Assembly (NCBI GenBank): GCA_944382705.1
Contig: CALWNE010000010.1
Coordinates: 1 to 23,359, forward strand
Length of the DNA stretch: 23,359 nucleotides
Direction of reading: 5' to 3'
Origin: an uncultured Allofournierella sp.
GTDB lineage: Bacteria > Bacillota > Clostridia > Oscillospirales > Ruminococcaceae
Made by a program: the position numbers and the translations under genes. Positions 21,056 to 23,359 of this stretch are shown here, piece after piece; position 1 is the first letter of the stretch, and every line of letters begins with the position of its first letter. The notes under the pieces are model-generated. The model did no database searches. It had not been told where the DNA came from and saw only the letters and a list, made by a program, of their open reading frames with translations.

Positions 21056-21484
21056 ATGAGCACTACTCTCGCAAAACCCGCCCAGATCGAGCGCAAGTGG
21101 TATGTAATCGACGCCGCAGGCAAGCCCCTGGGCCGTGTTGCTGCCCAGGCTGCCGTTCTGCTGCGTGGCAAGAACAAGGTTACCTTTACCCCCAATGTTG
21201 ATTGCGGCGACCATGTTATCGTAATCAACTGCGATCAGGCTGTACTGACCGGCAAGAAGCTGGAGAAGAAGTACTACCGCACCCACTCTGGCTGGATCGG
21301 CGGCCTGAAGGAGATTCAGTACAAGACTCTGATGGCTGAAAACTCCGATAAGGCTATGTATGTAGCCATCAAGGGCATGGTTCCTTCCAACACCCTGGGT
21401 GCTAAGGCTATGACCCGTCTGCGTTGCTACAAGGGCGCTCAGCATGAGCATGCTGCACAGAAGCCCGAAGCTTACGAATTTTAA
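21056..21484 (+). CDS. rplM: 50S ribosomal protein L13
   Basis: L13 is an early-assembling protein of the large ribosomal subunit. The 142-residue protein carries the family start (RKWYVIDAAGKPLGRVAAQAA..LRGKNK), the core HVIVINCDQAVLTGKKLEKKYYRTHSGWIGG and the AIKGMVPSNTLGAKAMTRLRCYKG block. AGGAGG precedes the ATG. It is cotranscribed with rpsI, 16 bases downstream, behind a strong promoter and a structured leader that may serve L13 feedback control. Length and sequence are ordinary. Confidence 0.99.
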   Translation: MSTTLAKPAQIERKWYVIDAAGKPLGRVAAQAAVLLRGKNKVTFTPNVDCGDHVIVINCDQAVLTGKKLEKKYYRTHSGWIGGLKEIQYKTLMAENSDKAMYVAIKGMVPSNTLGAKAMTRLRCYKGAQHEHAAQKPEAYEF

Positions 21485-21500
21485 TAGGAGGCAATAGAGT

Positions 21501-21899
21501 ATGTACGAGACTAAACCTTACTTCTACGGCACCGGTCGTCGTAAGAATTCCGTTGCCCGTGTTCGTGTATACAACGGCACCGGTAAGATCACCATCAATG
21601 GCCGTGACATCGAAGAGTACTTTGGCCTGGAGACCCTGAAGCTGATCGTTCGTCAGCCCATGGCAGTTGCCGAGGTTGAGGGCAAGTTTGACCTGGTTGT
21701 TCGCGTAGGCGGCGGCGGTGTTTCTGGTCAGGCTGGCGCTATCCGCCACGGCCTGGCTCGCGCTCTGCTGCAGTACGACGAGAACCTGCGTCCTGCTCTG
21801 AAGAAGGCTGGCTTCCTGACCCGCGATCCTCGTATGAAGGAGCGCAAGAAGTACGGTCTGAAGGCTGCCCGTCGGGCTCCCCAGTTCAGCAAGCGCTGA
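21501..21899 (+). CDS. rpsI: 30S ribosomal protein S9
   Basis: S9 belongs to the head of the small subunit, with its C-terminal tail reaching the P-site tRNA. The 132-residue protein has YGTGRRKNSVARVRV near the N-terminus, VRVGGGGVSGQAGAIRHGLARAL in the middle and ends RRAPQFSKR, the conserved SKR terminus. TAGGAGG lies upstream of the ATG, and the gene follows rplM by 16 bases in the classic pair, ending at a strong terminator. Confidence 0.99.
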   Translation: MYETKPYFYGTGRRKNSVARVRVYNGTGKITINGRDIEEYFGLETLKLIVRQPMAVAEVEGKFDLVVRVGGGGVSGQAGAIRHGLARALLQYDENLRPALKKAGFLTRDPRMKERKKYGLKAARRAPQFSKR

Positions 21900-21918
21900 T
21901 TTCAGTACCCTTTGCTTC

Positions 21919-21955
21919 AAAAGCCCCGGAACCGTTTGGTTCCGGGGCTTTTTTT
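21919..21955 (+). terminator. rplM-rpsI terminator
   Basis: AAAAGCCCCGGAACC (21919-21933) pairs with GGTTCCGGGGCTTTT (21938-21952) over a GTTT loop and runs into more T. It is the last feature with composition like the preceding genes. Confidence 0.95.
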
Positions 21956-22037
21956 GCTGCAAGACCGGGAAAAGACGCACGGGCGGTGTTGCGAACGATA
22001 AATAAAGACAATCGCGAGTTTTTGTCTTTTTGTGGCA

Positions 22038-22066
22038 TTGTGTTTCGCTGCCGCTTTCGGTATAAT
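22038..22066 (+). promoter_or_regulatory. Candidate promoter for the TPR gene
   Basis: A perfect TATAAT (22061-22066) has TTGTGT 17 bases upstream (22038-22043). It gives a leader of about 40 nt ending in AAAGGAGG before the ATG at 22114. Confidence 0.65.
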
Positions 22067-22113
22067 CGGAGTAGAATACACGCCCCCCGGGGGCAAAAGG
22101 AGGACCGCACCCC

Positions 22114-23359
22114 ATGGACCTTTTGGAACAGTGCCGCCTGTGGCATGAGGCGGAGGAACACGAAAAGATCGTTCAGGCGCTGGAAGCGCTGCCCGAAGAG
22201 CAGCGCACCGCCGCCACCGATATGGAACTGGCCCGGGCCTACAACAACCTGGCCCAGCTCGACGAACCGGAAGGCCGGGAGATGTTGCTGCGGGCGCTGG
22301 AGCTGATGGCCCGCCACGAGTCCGACTGCCCCGACCCCTACAGCTGGAACTTCCGCATGGGCTACGCCTGCTATTACTTGGACCGGGAGGCCGCGGCCCT
22401 TTCGTATCTGGAGCGGGCGCTGGAGCTGCACCCCGGAGATTCGCCCCAGCGCAACAGCCGGGAAGAGATCCGCCAGCTCATCGACGACTGCCGCCGCCGG
22501 CTCACCCTGCCCCGGTTCCAGCGGCCCTTCCGCCGCCGTGCCGTTGAGGCGTGGGCGGAGTTTGGCCGGCGGGAAGCGCAGGTGCGCAGCCTGCTGGACG
22601 AGGGAGAGCAAAGCAAAGCGGAGAAACTGGCGGAGGGCGCGCTGAACCTCGCTTTTGCCCGGCCGGAGTTTGCCCTGCGCCGGGGCGAAGGATATGAACT
22701 GGTCTTTTTCCCCGGCGGCGACCGGGCGCGCCTGCTCCAGCTGGCGCAGTTCGTCCGCCAGGCGCCCGCCCCGCTGGCACAGCACTGGAAGGTGAGTGTG
22801 GACCTTGCCTCCATGGAGGATGTGCCCGGCGCGCCGGAACAGGGCGAAACGGACGACCCGGCGGCCAGCCTGGAAAACTGCTACGTCACCTACCATCTGG
22901 AACCCAACGAGGACCCGGACGCCGACTGGCGGCTGGACACCATCGCCGGCTCCACCCGCTGCCCGGCGCTGGTGCGCCAGTACCTGGCGGGGGAGAGCGG
23001 CGCGGTGGACCTGCTCCACGACGACGGCGCGGCGGCAGGCTTTATCTGCTGGCCGCTGGACGGGTCTGCCCCCGAGGAGCGGGGCGCGCAGGCCTTTGCC
23101 CTGCGCGGTCAGCTGGAAGAGGCGCTTGCCGCCGCCGCGGGCCCGGACAAGGTGACCCTGCTGGGCGGCGCCATGGGCCTTTTCTGCGGCTATCTGGACC
23201 TCATCGCCTGGGACCTGCCCGCTGTGCTGGACGCGGCGGCGGCCTTCTTCGCCGCCTCGGGCCTCGACTGGGGGTCCTTCCCCTCCTTCCGGCGGGACGT
23301 GGGCACCGTGCGCCTGTGGAACGCCGAGGACGAAAAGGAACCCGAGGTGCACCCCGAGA
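22114..23359 (+). CDS. Partial TPR-repeat protein of unknown function, high GC
   Basis: A frame opens at ATG 22114 and stays open for 415 codons to the window end, so the C-terminus is missing. AAAGGAGG lies about 10 bases upstream. Residues about 5-120 read as helical tetratricopeptide-like repeats (ELARAYNNLAQLDEPEGREMLLRALEL, FRMGYACYYLDREAAALSYLERALELHPGD). A later region (about 195-240, YELVFFPGGDRARLLQLAQFVRQAPAPLAQHWKV) looks like a domain found with TPRs in uncharacterised clostridial proteins; that link is from memory and weak. There is no signal peptide or membrane segment. Codon use differs sharply from the rest of the window: GCG, CGG and CTG dominate and no GTA valine codon was seen. 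Two sampled lines have 45-46 G+C of 60 bases against 33 of 60 in an rplM line. Confidence 0.85.
   Translation, partial: MDLLEQCRLWHEAEEHEKIVQALEALPEEQRTAATDMELARAYNNLAQLDEPEGREMLLRALELMARHESDCPDPYSWNFRMGYACYYLDREAAALSYLERALELHPGDSPQRNSREEIRQLIDDCRRRLTLPRFQRPFRRRAVEAWAEFGRREAQVRSLLDEGEQSKAEKLAEGALNLAFARPEFALRRGEGYELVFFPGGDRARLLQLAQFVRQAPAPLAQHWKVSVDLASMEDVPGAPEQGETDDPAASLENCYVTYHLEPNEDPDADWRLDTIAGSTRCPALVRQYLAGESGAVDLLHDDGAAAGFICWPLDGSAPEERGAQAFALRGQLEEALAAAAGPDKVTLLGGAMGLFCGYLDLIAWDLPAVLDAAAAFFAASGLDWGSFPSFRRDVGTVRLWNAEDEKEPEVHPE

Noticed and set aside
21886..23352. 488-residue minus-strand frame over the high-GC end
   Set aside because: The plus-strand frame has a ribosome binding site, promoter and TPR-like periodicity, while the minus-strand product is low-complexity Arg/Ala/Gly, as expected from antisense to GC-rich coding DNA.
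1..23359. CRISPR arrays, tRNA or rRNA genes
   Set aside because: No regularly spaced repeats, cloverleaf or rRNA-like segments were seen on reading both strands.

Overview
The window looks like chromosomal DNA of an anaerobic, low-to-mid GC member of the Bacillota, most likely an Oscillospirales/Ruminococcaceae-type organism of the Faecalibacterium-Gemmiger-Subdoligranulum kind. This is inferred from the GlgC/GlgD paired ADP-glucose pyrophosphorylase, a spoIIID-type regulator, strong AGGAGG ribosome binding sites, frequent TTG/GTG starts, and a GC of roughly 55 percent in sampled lines. No rRNA, tRNA, CRISPR array or complete insertion sequence was seen.

Layout. The left edge may hold the first codons of a minus-strand gene. 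Positions 256-7441 are on the plus strand: a YhcH/EbgC-family protein, then a glycogen synthesis cluster glgB-glgC-glgD-glgA (branching enzyme, ADP-glucose pyrophosphorylase and its non-catalytic partner, glycogen synthase), then a small orphan protein. Tandem promoters precede glgB and a strong terminator follows glgA. Positions 7658-20583 are on the minus strand in several units: uridine kinase (own promoter and terminator); a two-gene heterodimeric ABC exporter; a thioredoxin-reductase-like flavoprotein lacking the usual NADPH motifs; SpoIIID; a zinc/cadmium efflux operon (ArsR/SmtB repressor, free-standing HMA metallochaperone, P1B ATPase) behind a consensus promoter and a perfect operator palindrome; and a compact ttcA-alr-pncA-lepA run ending in one terminator. 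Positions 21056-21899 return to the plus strand with rplM-rpsI.

After the rpsI terminator the composition changes abruptly. A plus-strand gene begins at 22114 and stays open to the window end; it encodes a TPR-type protein at about 75 percent GC in sampled lines, far above its neighbours. This is either horizontally acquired DNA or an assembly join.

Most interesting points: a lysine/alanine-rich histone-H1-like tail on GlgB; the compositional break near 21960-22110; the flavoprotein without an NADPH-binding signature; a structured, terminator-ended leader or small RNA candidate upstream of ttcA; mutually exclusive hairpins between glgD and glgA; and an inverted repeat covering the spoIIID ribosome binding site. 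No wholly new multi-gene system could be demonstrated.
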